Position numbers and translations under genes: made by a program | The notes under the pieces: generated by a model | What the model saw: only the letters and a program-made list of their open reading frames with translations | The model's database searches: none | Told to the model about the DNA's origin: nothing | Assembly: GCA_023415655.1 (NCBI GenBank) | Contig: JAEZKD010000015.1 | Coordinates: 1-15,625 of the forward strand | Length of the DNA: 15,625 nucleotides | Reading direction: 5' to 3' | From: Bacillota bacterium | Lineage (GTDB): Bacteria > Bacillota > Clostridia > Lachnospirales > Lachnospiraceae | In this document: piece by piece, positions 6,825-14,060 of the stretch | How the letters are laid out: the number at the start of each line of letters is the position of its first letter | Position numbering within the stretch: the stretch's first letter is position 1

Positions 6825-7826
6825 ATGAAAATAAATAAATGGATTAGAATCTGTCTATTAACAACACTAATACTCTTTGCAGCATTTCCTGTGAATCAGA
6901 ATCTGTTTGCCCAAGGTAAAGAACTAGAGTCACGTTTGTTTTACGAAGCTTCTGATATTTATATTAATTCAAAGACGATCATAGATATTGTATATAAGGA
7001 TCGTATCAAAGGAGAAGAGCTTACGATTCACAATAGCAATGATTCCGTCTTAAAAGTAAAAGAAGGCAAGTGGTACGAGGATAAGAAGACAATCATATTA
7101 CAACCAAAGAAATCTGGAAGTTCTACGATTACGATAACCACAAACGATCAAGAACAATTAACCATCACCGTACATACTCAAAAAAGACAAGAGATGACTC
7201 CACAAGAAATCTATGAAACCACCAACAAAGCAATGGTTGAAATCCTAACCTTTGATGCGAATGAATCTATGAGCATGGGCTCTGGTTTTTTTATCAATAG
7301 TAATCAGATTCTAACAAACTACCATGTCATCGAGTATGCCAATCGCATGATTGTAAGAGATTACGATGGAGCTACCTATGAAGTAACACATATTTATGAT
7401 TATAATACTAGCTATGATCTAGCAATCTTAGGAGTAAAAGAAGCTTCCAAGGAAGCTCTTATCTTAAATAAAAATGAAGTGGAAACTGGAATGGATGTTT
7501 ATGCACTTGGAAGTCCATTGGAATTATCCGGTACTATCTCAGAAGGGATTGTATCAAAAGCATATCGCCAATATGAAGGAAAGACATATCATCAAAGTAC
7601 TGCATATATCTCGCAAAGTAGTGGTGGAGGTCCATTGCTCAATAGTTACGGTGAGGTGATAGGTATCAATACCTTGAGAATTCTTGGTGGACAAAACATC
7701 TATCTAGCAGTTGATATTGATTACGTCAAACTTTTAGATCGTTATCATCCAAAGCCAATTAAAAACTTATATACAGAGAATCAAGGTAAGATTAAAATCC
7801 AAGAAATTTATATTACAATTCCTTAA
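6825..7826 (+). CDS. secreted trypsin-like pseudoprotease with Ig-like domain
   Basis: This 333-aa protein has an N-terminal signal sequence (basic start, hydrophobic residues 8-22, possible cleavage near residue 30), a beta-rich Ig-like domain at about 36-117 and a trypsin-fold domain of the HtrA/S1C type at about 125-300. His167 (LTNYHVI) and Asp198 (YDLAIL) of the triad are present, but the nucleophile motif GNSGGPL reads SSGGGPL, so residue 267 is Gly (GGT, 7623-7625) in place of Ser. Ser266 is one position early and is unlikely to substitute. There is no PDZ domain. It is a paralogue of the next gene, which keeps the full triad, and lies 11 bases upstream with that gene's Shine-Dalgarno overlapping its stop, so the two are co-transcribed. 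An AGGAGG precedes its ATG by 11 bases. I infer a binding, regulatory or scaffolding role rather than hydrolysis. Confidence 0.82.
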   Translation: MKINKWIRICLLTTLILFAAFPVNQNLFAQGKELESRLFYEASDIYINSKTIIDIVYKDRIKGEELTIHNSNDSVLKVKEGKWYEDKKTIILQPKKSGSSTITITTNDQEQLTITVHTQKRQEMTPQEIYETTNKAMVEILTFDANESMSMGSGFFINSNQILTNYHVIEYANRMIVRDYDGATYEVTHIYDYNTSYDLAILGVKEASKEALILNKNEVETGMDVYALGSPLELSGTISEGIVSKAYRQYEGKTYHQSTAYISQSSGGGPLLNSYGEVIGINTLRILGGQNIYLAVDIDYVKLLDRYHPKPIKNLYTENQGKIKIQEIYITIP

Positions 7827-7837
7827 GGAGGTATTAG

Positions 7838-9037
7838 ATGATGAAAAGCGTTATAAGAAAGATTTGGTTTGTACTTGTAATCAGTATGATATCAGCTATC
7901 TTTCCCATCAATGGATATCAAGTACAAGCAAAGTCAGTGACAAAAGAAGTAAGCTATGGATTCGAGAATAGCTCCTATGTGGTACCAATTGGAGAGTCAA
8001 TCTCACTAAAAGGCAAGTTTTTGTCAAAGGAAGTGAAATACCGTGTTGGAGATTCTTCGGTGTTAAAAATAGAGAAGGATGGAACCGTTACCGGGTTGCA
8101 ACAAGGTAGAACCTATCTTTATGCAACGGATGGTGAGAATACATATCGCTGCCTTATTGCAGTCTTGGTAGAACGATTATCAACACCACAAACGAGTTAT
8201 ACGATTACCCATGATGAGGTAATTTATGTTAAGTTTCAAGATAGAAAGCTAAATGAAAAACTAATTGTGTCTTCAGCAGACGAATCGATTGTTAAGGCAG
8301 AGGTTGAGGGTTATGAAGGGGATCAGGTTGCAGTTGCTTTAAAAGTAAAGAAGCTGGGTACTACAACCCTTCATATTGGTCGCTCTAATTCCATGGAGGA
8401 GTTTACAATTGATGTCATAGTGAAAGAGCAACCCGTATTAAGTGCAGTGGATATATACAAAAAGTGTTCGAGTGCAATGGTTGAAATTGTATCTAAGACG
8501 TCTTTGGGAGATGAAAGTTTAGGCTCTGGATTTTTTGTATCGCCGAATCAGATTGTAACCAATTATCATGTAATTGAGAACTCAGTTTCCTTGGTTGTAA
8601 CTGCTTATGATGGGGAGGAGTTCAAAGTTGAAAAGCTCTTAGATTATGATGAGACCTTTGATTTGGCTCTTCTGTTAGTAGATGCAGATCACGAGTATTT
8701 GGAGATTTCTTATGCACCAGCGGTAACAGGCAATCGTATTTATGCGATTGGAAGCCCATATGGGTTAACTGGAACTTTTTCTACGGGCATTGTATCAAAA
8801 GCACTTCGAATGTTAGATGATGATATCTTTTATATTCAAATCACAGCCTCCATCTCAAGAGGGAATAGCGGTGGACCTTTGATCAATCGTTATGGTGAAG
8901 TGATTGGAGTGAATACCTTAACACGAATGGATGGTCAAAATCTTAATTTTTCTGTTCCAATGACTTACTATCTGAATTTAAATCCCTTCTCAGGAAGAAA
9001 CATTGAAAGCTTTTTTGATGCGAATAAATCGGAGTAA
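7838..9037 (+). CDS. secreted HtrA-like serine protease with two Ig-like domains
   Basis: This is a 399-aa secreted or surface serine endopeptidase of the trypsin/HtrA (S1C) family. The order is signal sequence (hydrophobic 8-24, possible cleavage near AKA-type residues 31-32), a BIG2-type bacterial Ig domain at about 36-111 (including DGTVTGLQQGRTYLYA), a second beta-rich domain at about 116-195 homologous to the single domain of the upstream paralogue, and the protease domain at about 203-385. The triad is complete: His244 (TNYHVI), Asp275 (FDLALL) and Ser344 (RGNSGGPL). No PDZ domain follows, unlike DegP/HtrA, so the Ig-like domains probably handle localisation or substrate contact. AAGGAGG lies six bases before ATG 7838; a second ATG follows immediately. 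Substrates are unknown. The neighbouring SpoIID-domain protein suggests a role at the cell envelope. Confidence 0.85.
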   Translation: MMKSVIRKIWFVLVISMISAIFPINGYQVQAKSVTKEVSYGFENSSYVVPIGESISLKGKFLSKEVKYRVGDSSVLKIEKDGTVTGLQQGRTYLYATDGENTYRCLIAVLVERLSTPQTSYTITHDEVIYVKFQDRKLNEKLIVSSADESIVKAEVEGYEGDQVAVALKVKKLGTTTLHIGRSNSMEEFTIDVIVKEQPVLSAVDIYKKCSSAMVEIVSKTSLGDESLGSGFFVSPNQIVTNYHVIENSVSLVVTAYDGEEFKVEKLLDYDETFDLALLLVDADHEYLEISYAPAVTGNRIYAIGSPYGLTGTFSTGIVSKALRMLDDDIFYIQITASISRGNSGGPLINRYGEVIGVNTLTRMDGQNLNFSVPMTYYLNLNPFSGRNIESFFDANKSE

Positions 9038-9108
9038 ACAAAGTATATTCTTCGTAATCGATTAATATAATGATAAAGACAAACAAGCTATAGTAATTGG
9101 GGGCATGG

Positions 9109-11571
9109 ATGAAACACAAAGAATTGATTAAGAAGATCATATTATTAACAATCAGTGTAATTATCATTCTGTTTATTATAATTAATAATTTTATTGGTGG
9201 CTCAGGTCGTCCAAAAACCAACAAGACACCTTCAGGAGCAATCACTGGAGAAGGAATCTCTTATGAGGAGGCTGCACGATACTTTAGTTTTTTCCTTTTC
9301 TCAAGAGAAGAGATGCAAGCACTGCAAGGGAGTAGTAAATCCATGTATGTAAATGCCTTGGTGGAAGGTGGAGTGATTGAGAAGGTCGAAGATGACCTAT
9401 CACAAAATCTCACCTGTGGTACCTTCAGAGACATGCTATGGGCTCTCGTCGATTTACTTGATCTTAATTATAAGGAGCTGAGTGCGTCATTACCAGTACG
9501 TTTACAGAGTGTGACTGAGGAGGATGAGTTACTGTATACAGAATTCATCGAAGTTTATCAGTCCATGATCAATCAGGTCAATGAAAAACGTGGAAGTATG
9601 TTCTTAGTCGAGAAACTCTATCTCTTATCAACCACTGAGTCAAACCAGGTTGGAACCTATATTGCTCAAAATCAAACGACCTATTATTCAGATACCAATT
9701 ATATTACATTTCAACAAGATGATTATGTTGAGGTGTTAACATATCAGGGTGAGATTCTGATGCTATTATCAAAGTTAAATGAACCTGTTACCATACATAA
9801 TGCGTATCTAAAGAAAGGACAAGATCAAGAGATTCAAGCCTATATTTGTTCTGTGGACCGGGAATATAAAACGAGCCTTCCTTTGTCAGAAAGCTTTTCT
9901 AATGTTGTGGGAGATATAACCCTTGAGAATGGTGTCGTAACTCAAATCTCCTTAAAATCAGAAATCATTCGTGGAAAGGTATTGCTTACTGGTAAGGATG
10001 AAATTGAAATTGAAGGCTATGGAGTCTTACCACTCCATGAGGATTATCGTATTTATAAGGTATATGGTGAACTTAAGATGGAGCAGACCAATAGCATCTT
10101 AGTTGGTTATGCAGTGACAGATTTTGTGGTATCAGAAGGAAAAGTATGTGCAGCGTTAATTCAAGAAAAAATAAATGCAGATAACATTCGTGTCTTAATT
10201 AATACAACAGGTTATCAATCGGTCTATCATGATGTAGTTACCTTTACTTCAGAGGAGGATTTTATCATTGATGATGGAGAACATCAGGTAACGATAAAGG
10301 CTGGTGATTCGGTAACCGTTGCAAAAGGGAGTAAAATGCTTGAAAGTGGTCGAATCAAGGTTACCTCGACCAACGAAGAAGGAAAAATCCAACTTACTAG
10401 CATAAGTCGTAGCTATGGTATGCCAAAATATCGTGGAAGCATTGAAATCGCTGTATCAGATAAGGGCTTGACAGTAGTAAATGAACTAAGTATTGAAGAA
10501 TATCTATATTCCGTCGTTCCAAGTGAAATGCCTATTAGTTATGGAGATGAAGCATTAAAGGTGCAGGCAGTATGTGCAAGAAGCTATGCGTATAAGCAAT
10601 TAATGGCGAATAAATATAGTACCTATGGAGCTCATGTTGATGATAGTGTAAATTGCCAGGTGTATAATAATGTGGAAGAGAGTGAAGCCTCAATCTTAAG
10701 TGTTAAGGAAACCTATGGACAAGTACTAACCTCAGATGGCAATGTGATTACCGCTTTTTATTTTTCTACCTCCTGTGGATATACGGCAGCAGTCGAGGAT
10801 GTATGGCAGGATTCAGCAAGTGCTTCGTATCTGTCTGGAAGATTTCAGGCAGAGACCGAGATTAGTGTGGATTTATCCAAAGAGAGTAATTTTCGTAATT
10901 TTATTATAGCAGATAGTGTTGAAGTATTAGAAGGGAACACTGTGACTCAAAAGTCGTTTGAAACCTTTGAAAGTGGCTTCTTGATGTATCGCTGGAATGT
11001 CACCTTTGATCTTGCGATGCTAAGTAATCAAATCAATGAAAAGCTAAAAACTCAATATACTTATAATTCAAATTCAATCTTAACCTACATTGGAAAGATT
11101 ACAGATACGAACCTAGAAACAATGGAGTTAAAAAATAAAAGAGTAGTCAATGATATGGTGTTTGCAACCAAACCAGTGGATACCATCGGCACCATACGTG
11201 ATCTTCAAGTAGTGGAGCGTGGAGAAAGTGGAATTATCAAAGCATTGATGATCATTGGAACAGAAAAGACAATATTACTAAGATATCAAACGAATGTGAG
11301 AACCTTCCTTGCACCAACGAATCTAGATATCATTCGTCTAGATGGAAGTACGATTAGTGGAATGTCCTTATTGCCAAGTGCTTTTTGTATTCTAGATCCA
11401 ATTCGAGTGGATGGTAAATTAACTGGCTTTTTAGTAACTGGAGGTGGCTTTGGGCATGGTGTTGGTATGTCACAAAACGGTGTGAAGGCATTGACCAAAT
11501 TGAATTGGAGTTATGAAGATATACTAAAGCATTATTATTCCGATACAGAAATAACGGTAATCTATGAGTGA
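9109..11571 (+). CDS. membrane-anchored SpoIID/LytB-domain protein
   Basis: SpoIID-domain proteins are lytic transglycosylases acting on denuded peptidoglycan glycan strands, or LytB-type amidase enhancers. Here the domain is C-terminal, from about residue 440: VNELSIEEYLYSVVPSEM with the catalytic-type Glu473, then VQAVCARSYA, STSCGY, and the terminal GGGFGHGVGMSQNG with GHGVGMSQNG at 782-791. A single membrane anchor occupies about 10-29, so the rest is extracytoplasmic. The 820-aa length is more than twice the roughly 340 aa of sporulation SpoIID; the extra region is partly helical (50-190, with a faint SLH-like stretch at 80-119), then beta-rich. It is therefore probably not the engulfment SpoIID itself. 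The ATG at 9109 follows a G-rich GGGGG motif; an in-frame TTG at 9097 would add four residues. It lies 71 bases after the protease gene with no terminator between, so co-transcription is likely. A TATAAT at 9066-9071 has no good -35. Confidence 0.85.
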   Translation: MKHKELIKKIILLTISVIIILFIIINNFIGGSGRPKTNKTPSGAITGEGISYEEAARYFSFFLFSREEMQALQGSSKSMYVNALVEGGVIEKVEDDLSQNLTCGTFRDMLWALVDLLDLNYKELSASLPVRLQSVTEEDELLYTEFIEVYQSMINQVNEKRGSMFLVEKLYLLSTTESNQVGTYIAQNQTTYYSDTNYITFQQDDYVEVLTYQGEILMLLSKLNEPVTIHNAYLKKGQDQEIQAYICSVDREYKTSLPLSESFSNVVGDITLENGVVTQISLKSEIIRGKVLLTGKDEIEIEGYGVLPLHEDYRIYKVYGELKMEQTNSILVGYAVTDFVVSEGKVCAALIQEKINADNIRVLINTTGYQSVYHDVVTFTSEEDFIIDDGEHQVTIKAGDSVTVAKGSKMLESGRIKVTSTNEEGKIQLTSISRSYGMPKYRGSIEIAVSDKGLTVVNELSIEEYLYSVVPSEMPISYGDEALKVQAVCARSYAYKQLMANKYSTYGAHVDDSVNCQVYNNVEESEASILSVKETYGQVLTSDGNVITAFYFSTSCGYTAAVEDVWQDSASASYLSGRFQAETEISVDLSKESNFRNFIIADSVEVLEGNTVTQKSFETFESGFLMYRWNVTFDLAMLSNQINEKLKTQYTYNSNSILTYIGKITDTNLETMELKNKRVVNDMVFATKPVDTIGTIRDLQVVERGESGIIKALMIIGTEKTILLRYQTNVRTFLAPTNLDIIRLDGSTISGMSLLPSAFCILDPIRVDGKLTGFLVTGGGFGHGVGMSQNGVKALTKLNWSYEDILKHYYSDTEITVIYE

Positions 11572-11590
11572 AATACTCATAGATTACCGT
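11554..11590. terminator. perfect palindrome between convergent genes
   Basis: ACGGTAATCTATGAGT (11554-11569), loop GAAAT and ACTCATAGATTACCGT (11575-11590) form a perfect 16-bp hairpin. It contains the stop codon of the SpoIID-domain gene (TGA 11569-11571) and of the YihY gene (11577-11579, minus strand), whose ends are only five bases apart. No T-run flanks it, so if it terminates transcription it does so as a bidirectional hairpin without a classical U-tract. Confidence 0.8.
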
Positions 11591-12479
11591 CATCTATATG
11601 GTCATTCTTAGATTGAAATAGTTTTTTAAGTGCTGTCATTACCGTAGGATTGCTTAATACCGAGTTAAGCTCAGCACCAATGAACATCATGTACATACAA
11701 GCATAAAGCCAAAGCATACATAAGACAATCGCAGTTAAGCTTCCATAGGTATAAGAGATATTGCTCATATTATCAATATAAAAAGAGTAAAGATAGGAAA
11801 AAATCATCCAGCCGGTGGCACATAAGATAGCGCCAGGTAATTCACGAACTAATTTGGTTTTTCGATTCGGTACTGCCACATATAATAAAAGGAAAAATAA
11901 AACCAAAATACACAAACCAACAATCGTTCGAATTGATATCACAACAAGAGCAAAATCAGCTAACAGTGGAATTTGCTCCACAATCCATAGATATAACTGA
12001 TTACCAAATACAAAAATAACAAGAAGTACGATTAATAGGACTGCAAATAGTAAGGTGTATAGTGTTGCTTTTAGTCGAACACGTAGATAACTTCTTGTTT
12101 CAGTGTTAGCATATACTCCATTCATACCTCGAATGATCGAAAGAATTCCTCGCGAGGAAGTCCATAAGGTTGCAAGAATGGTCACAGAAAGAAGTGCAGA
12201 AGAAGATGCCTTATCATAAAGTTCACTTACAATTGTAATCGTAGAGGACTGTAATGCAGTCGGGAAGATGGTTCGACATACTTGCATAATTTCGCTTTCT
12301 GTAAAGGGTAAAAAACGAAGCAAGGATAGTAAAAACATAGCAAACGGAAAAAATGATATAAAGATAAAAAATGCTGCCTGTGCTGAAAAGGCACTCACAA
12401 AATCATCTCTTAGCTTGCGACTAAAGACTCGAATAATTTTTATAATAGAGATAATAAGCATGCACCATACCATTCCCAT
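11577..12479 (-). CDS. YihY/BrkB-family integral membrane protein
   Basis: This 300-aa protein belongs to the YihY/virulence factor BrkB family, once mislabelled RNase BN; no biochemical function is firmly established. It has about six membrane segments: roughly 33-56, 92-112, 138-160, 175-202, 213-233 and 247-272. Family motifs visible are SAQAAFFIFISFFPF at 32-46, PGA near 215-217, YGSLTAIVLCMLWLY at 245-259 and FIGAELN at 266-272. The C-terminus is charged. Start choice is uncertain: ATGs at residues 1, 3 and 7 lie close together and none has a strong Shine-Dalgarno; the first was kept. A minus-strand promoter lies about 30-60 bases upstream. The gene converges on the SpoIID-domain gene, sharing a palindrome at the ends, and is divergent from pheS. 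Confidence 0.88.
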   Translation of the reverse strand: MGMVWCMLIISIIKIIRVFSRKLRDDFVSAFSAQAAFFIFISFFPFAMFLLSLLRFLPFTESEIMQVCRTIFPTALQSSTITIVSELYDKASSSALLSVTILATLWTSSRGILSIIRGMNGVYANTETRSYLRVRLKATLYTLLFAVLLIVLLVIFVFGNQLYLWIVEQIPLLADFALVVISIRTIVGLCILVLFFLLLYVAVPNRKTKLVRELPGAILCATGWMIFSYLYSFYIDNMSNISYTYGSLTAIVLCMLWLYACMYMMFIGAELNSVLSNPTVMTALKKLFQSKNDHIDDGNL

Positions 12480-12509
12480 CTGTTTATTATTAATATATTA
12501 TATTTAGTA

Positions 12510-12539
12510 ATCATATAATATATTTGTGTGATTCGTCAA
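12510..12539 (-). promoter_or_regulatory. sigma-A promoter of the YihY gene
   Basis: On the minus strand TTGACG (12534-12539) and TATGAT (12510-12515) are separated by 18 bases. Transcription would start near 12503, about 25 bases before the ATG. Confidence 0.6.
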
Positions 12540-12577
12540 GAATTATGCGAAGTTGATGATCCAGGAAGGGAATTTGC

Positions 12578-12605
12578 TTGACAAAAATGGTAGATATGAT
12601 ACAAT
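12578..12605 (+). promoter_or_regulatory. sigma-A promoter of the pheST T-box transcript
   Basis: A perfect TTGACA (12578-12583), a 16-base spacer and TACAAT (12600-12605). Transcription would start near 12612, at the beginning of the T-box leader. Confidence 0.7.
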
Positions 12606-12611
12606 AAGCCC

Positions 12612-12887
12612 TATAAGAAAAAAGCTATGATGGTGTTGCTTGATAGCATTTAGATTATATTTTTCTTACAGAGAGAGGGAGTCACCGGCTGCAAGCTTCC
12701 TTAAGTTCAGAATATAATTGATTTTCGCACCGGAGCTGCATGTTTGAACTCGTAATACATCGACAGTAGAATATGACGTGAATGCACGTTACGCATGACT
12801 TTAAGTGTCTAACTCTTTGGGTTAGAAATTAGGGTGGTACCGCGGGTTAATATACTCCGTCCCTTTGTGTAGGGACGGAGTTTTTTT
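12612..12887 (+). promoter_or_regulatory. T-box leader regulating pheST (tRNA-Phe)
   Basis: Landmarks in order are a 5' hairpin TAAGAAAAA/TTTTTCTTA (12614-12668) enclosing GCTAT/ATAGC; AGAGAG at about 12670-12675; a Stem I distal part with GGCTGCAAGC; TTC at 12724-12726 followed by GCACCGGAGCTGCATG, which fits a Phe UUC specifier; and the T-box proper AGGGTGGTACCGCGG at 12831-12845. The bulge reads TGGT, complementary to the ACCA end expected of tRNA-Phe. The terminator is ACTCCGTCCCT (12854-12864) and AGGGACGGAGT (12871-12881) with seven T. Uncharged tRNA-Phe should stabilise the antiterminator and allow pheST expression. The specifier lies one base further from ACC than in many T-boxes, so its assignment relies partly on the downstream gene. 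Confidence 0.92.
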
Positions 12888-12950
12888 ATGCAATAGGAAA
12901 TTCCGGGGGATTTCCTATTGCATAAAAAGGCTTTCAAAAAGATGAAAGCC
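12888..12950 (+). repeat. two hairpins between the T-box terminator and pheS
   Basis: ATGCAATAGGAAA (12888-12900) and TTTCCTATTGCAT (12911-12923) are perfect inverted repeats separated by ten bases that can pair further. GGCTTTC (12929-12935) and GAAAGCC (12944-12950) form a second hairpin. Neither is followed by a T-run, so they are not intrinsic terminators on the plus strand. Their role is unknown; transcript processing or stability is possible. Confidence 0.75.
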
Positions 12951-12999
12951 AAGATCGCACTGCGGCGGTATGGAGGTTTTTGATGAAAGGAGATTATTC

Positions 13000-14019
13000 A
13001 TGAAAGAGAAATTGAATGCGATTAAAGAGCAGGTATTAGAAAAAATCCACAGTTGCGATACTCTTGATGTCTTAAATGAAATCAGAGTTGCTTATCTTGG
13101 AAAAAAAGGTGAATTAACGAATGTATTAAAATCCTTAAAAGATGTTGCACCAGAAGAAAGACCAATGGTTGGTCAGCTTGTGAATGATGTAAGAGTACAG
13201 ATTGAGGAGCTTTTAGAAGAAAAGAAGACAACACTTACAAAAGCAGCACGTGAAGCAAAGATGAAGGCTGAGACAATTGACGTTACACTCCCAGCGAAAA
13301 AACCTATGCTTGGACATAGACATCCAAATACGATTGCATTAGAAGAGGCCGAAAGAATCTTTATTGGTATGGGATATGAAGTAGTGGAAGGTCCAGAAGT
13401 AGAATACGATTACTATAACTTTGAAGCACTCAATATTCCAGCAAATCACCCTGCCAAGGATGAACAGGATACGTTTTATGTTACTAGTAACATCTTACTT
13501 CGTACACAAACCTCTCCAGTACAGGTACATGAGATGGAAAAAGGAAAGCTTCCAATTCGTATGATTGCACCTGGTCGAGTATTCCGTTCGGATGAAGTGG
13601 ATGCAACGCATTCTCCTTCCTTCCATCAGATTGAAGGACTTGTAATCGATAAGAACATTACCTTCGCTGACTTAAAGGGAACACTTGCAGAGTTTGCAAA
13701 AGAATTGTTTGGACCAGAAACGAAAGTTAAATTCCGTCCACATCACTTCCCATTCACAGAGCCAAGTGCAGAAGTGGATGTATCCTGCTTTAAATGTGGT
13801 GGAGAAGGTTGCCGTTTCTGTAAAGGTTCTGGTTGGATTGAAATCTTAGGTTGTGGTATGGTTCATCCAAATGTATTAAAGATGAGCGGTATTGATCCAG
13901 AAGAATATACAGGTTTTGCATTTGGTGTAGGACTTGAGCGTATCGCGTTATTAAAATATGAGATTGATGACATGAGATTGTTATATGAAAATGACATGAG
14001 ATTCTTAAAACAGTTCTAG
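13000..14019 (+). CDS. pheS: phenylalanyl-tRNA synthetase alpha subunit
   Basis: PheS is the catalytic class II subunit of the alpha2-beta2 PheRS that charges tRNA-Phe. The 339-aa protein has an N-terminal coiled coil at about 1-90 that contacts tRNA, then the catalytic core: HPNTIALEEAERIF at 108-121, LRTQTSPVQ at 167-175, motif 2 FRSDEVDATHSPSFHQIEG at 195-213, FPFTEPSAEVDV at 250-261 and motif 3 GFAFGVGLERIALL at 305-318. Cysteines 263, 266, 271 and 274 (C-x2-C-x4-C-x2-C) form a zinc-knuckle-like insertion found in many bacterial PheS proteins. The ATG at 13000 follows GAAAGGAG by seven bases; an in-frame ATG at 12970 is less likely because the usual N-terminus begins here. It is controlled by the T-box and is followed by pheT after 41 bases. 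Confidence 0.97.
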   Translation: MKEKLNAIKEQVLEKIHSCDTLDVLNEIRVAYLGKKGELTNVLKSLKDVAPEERPMVGQLVNDVRVQIEELLEEKKTTLTKAAREAKMKAETIDVTLPAKKPMLGHRHPNTIALEEAERIFIGMGYEVVEGPEVEYDYYNFEALNIPANHPAKDEQDTFYVTSNILLRTQTSPVQVHEMEKGKLPIRMIAPGRVFRSDEVDATHSPSFHQIEGLVIDKNITFADLKGTLAEFAKELFGPETKVKFRPHHFPFTEPSAEVDVSCFKCGGEGCRFCKGSGWIEILGCGMVHPNVLKMSGIDPEEYTGFAFGVGLERIALLKYEIDDMRLLYENDMRFLKQF

Positions 14020-14060
14020 TCATTTGGAACAATAGATGGATGAGTTGAAAGGAGTTAATT

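Noticed and set aside
9060..9108. Separate promoter for the SpoIID-domain gene (TATAAT at 9066-9071)
   Set aside because: No acceptable -35 hexamer at normal spacing, and no terminator after the preceding gene, so read-through is simpler.
9109..11571. Calling this gene spoIID
   Set aside because: The length is more than double that of sporulation SpoIID and the neighbours differ, so only the domain is supported.
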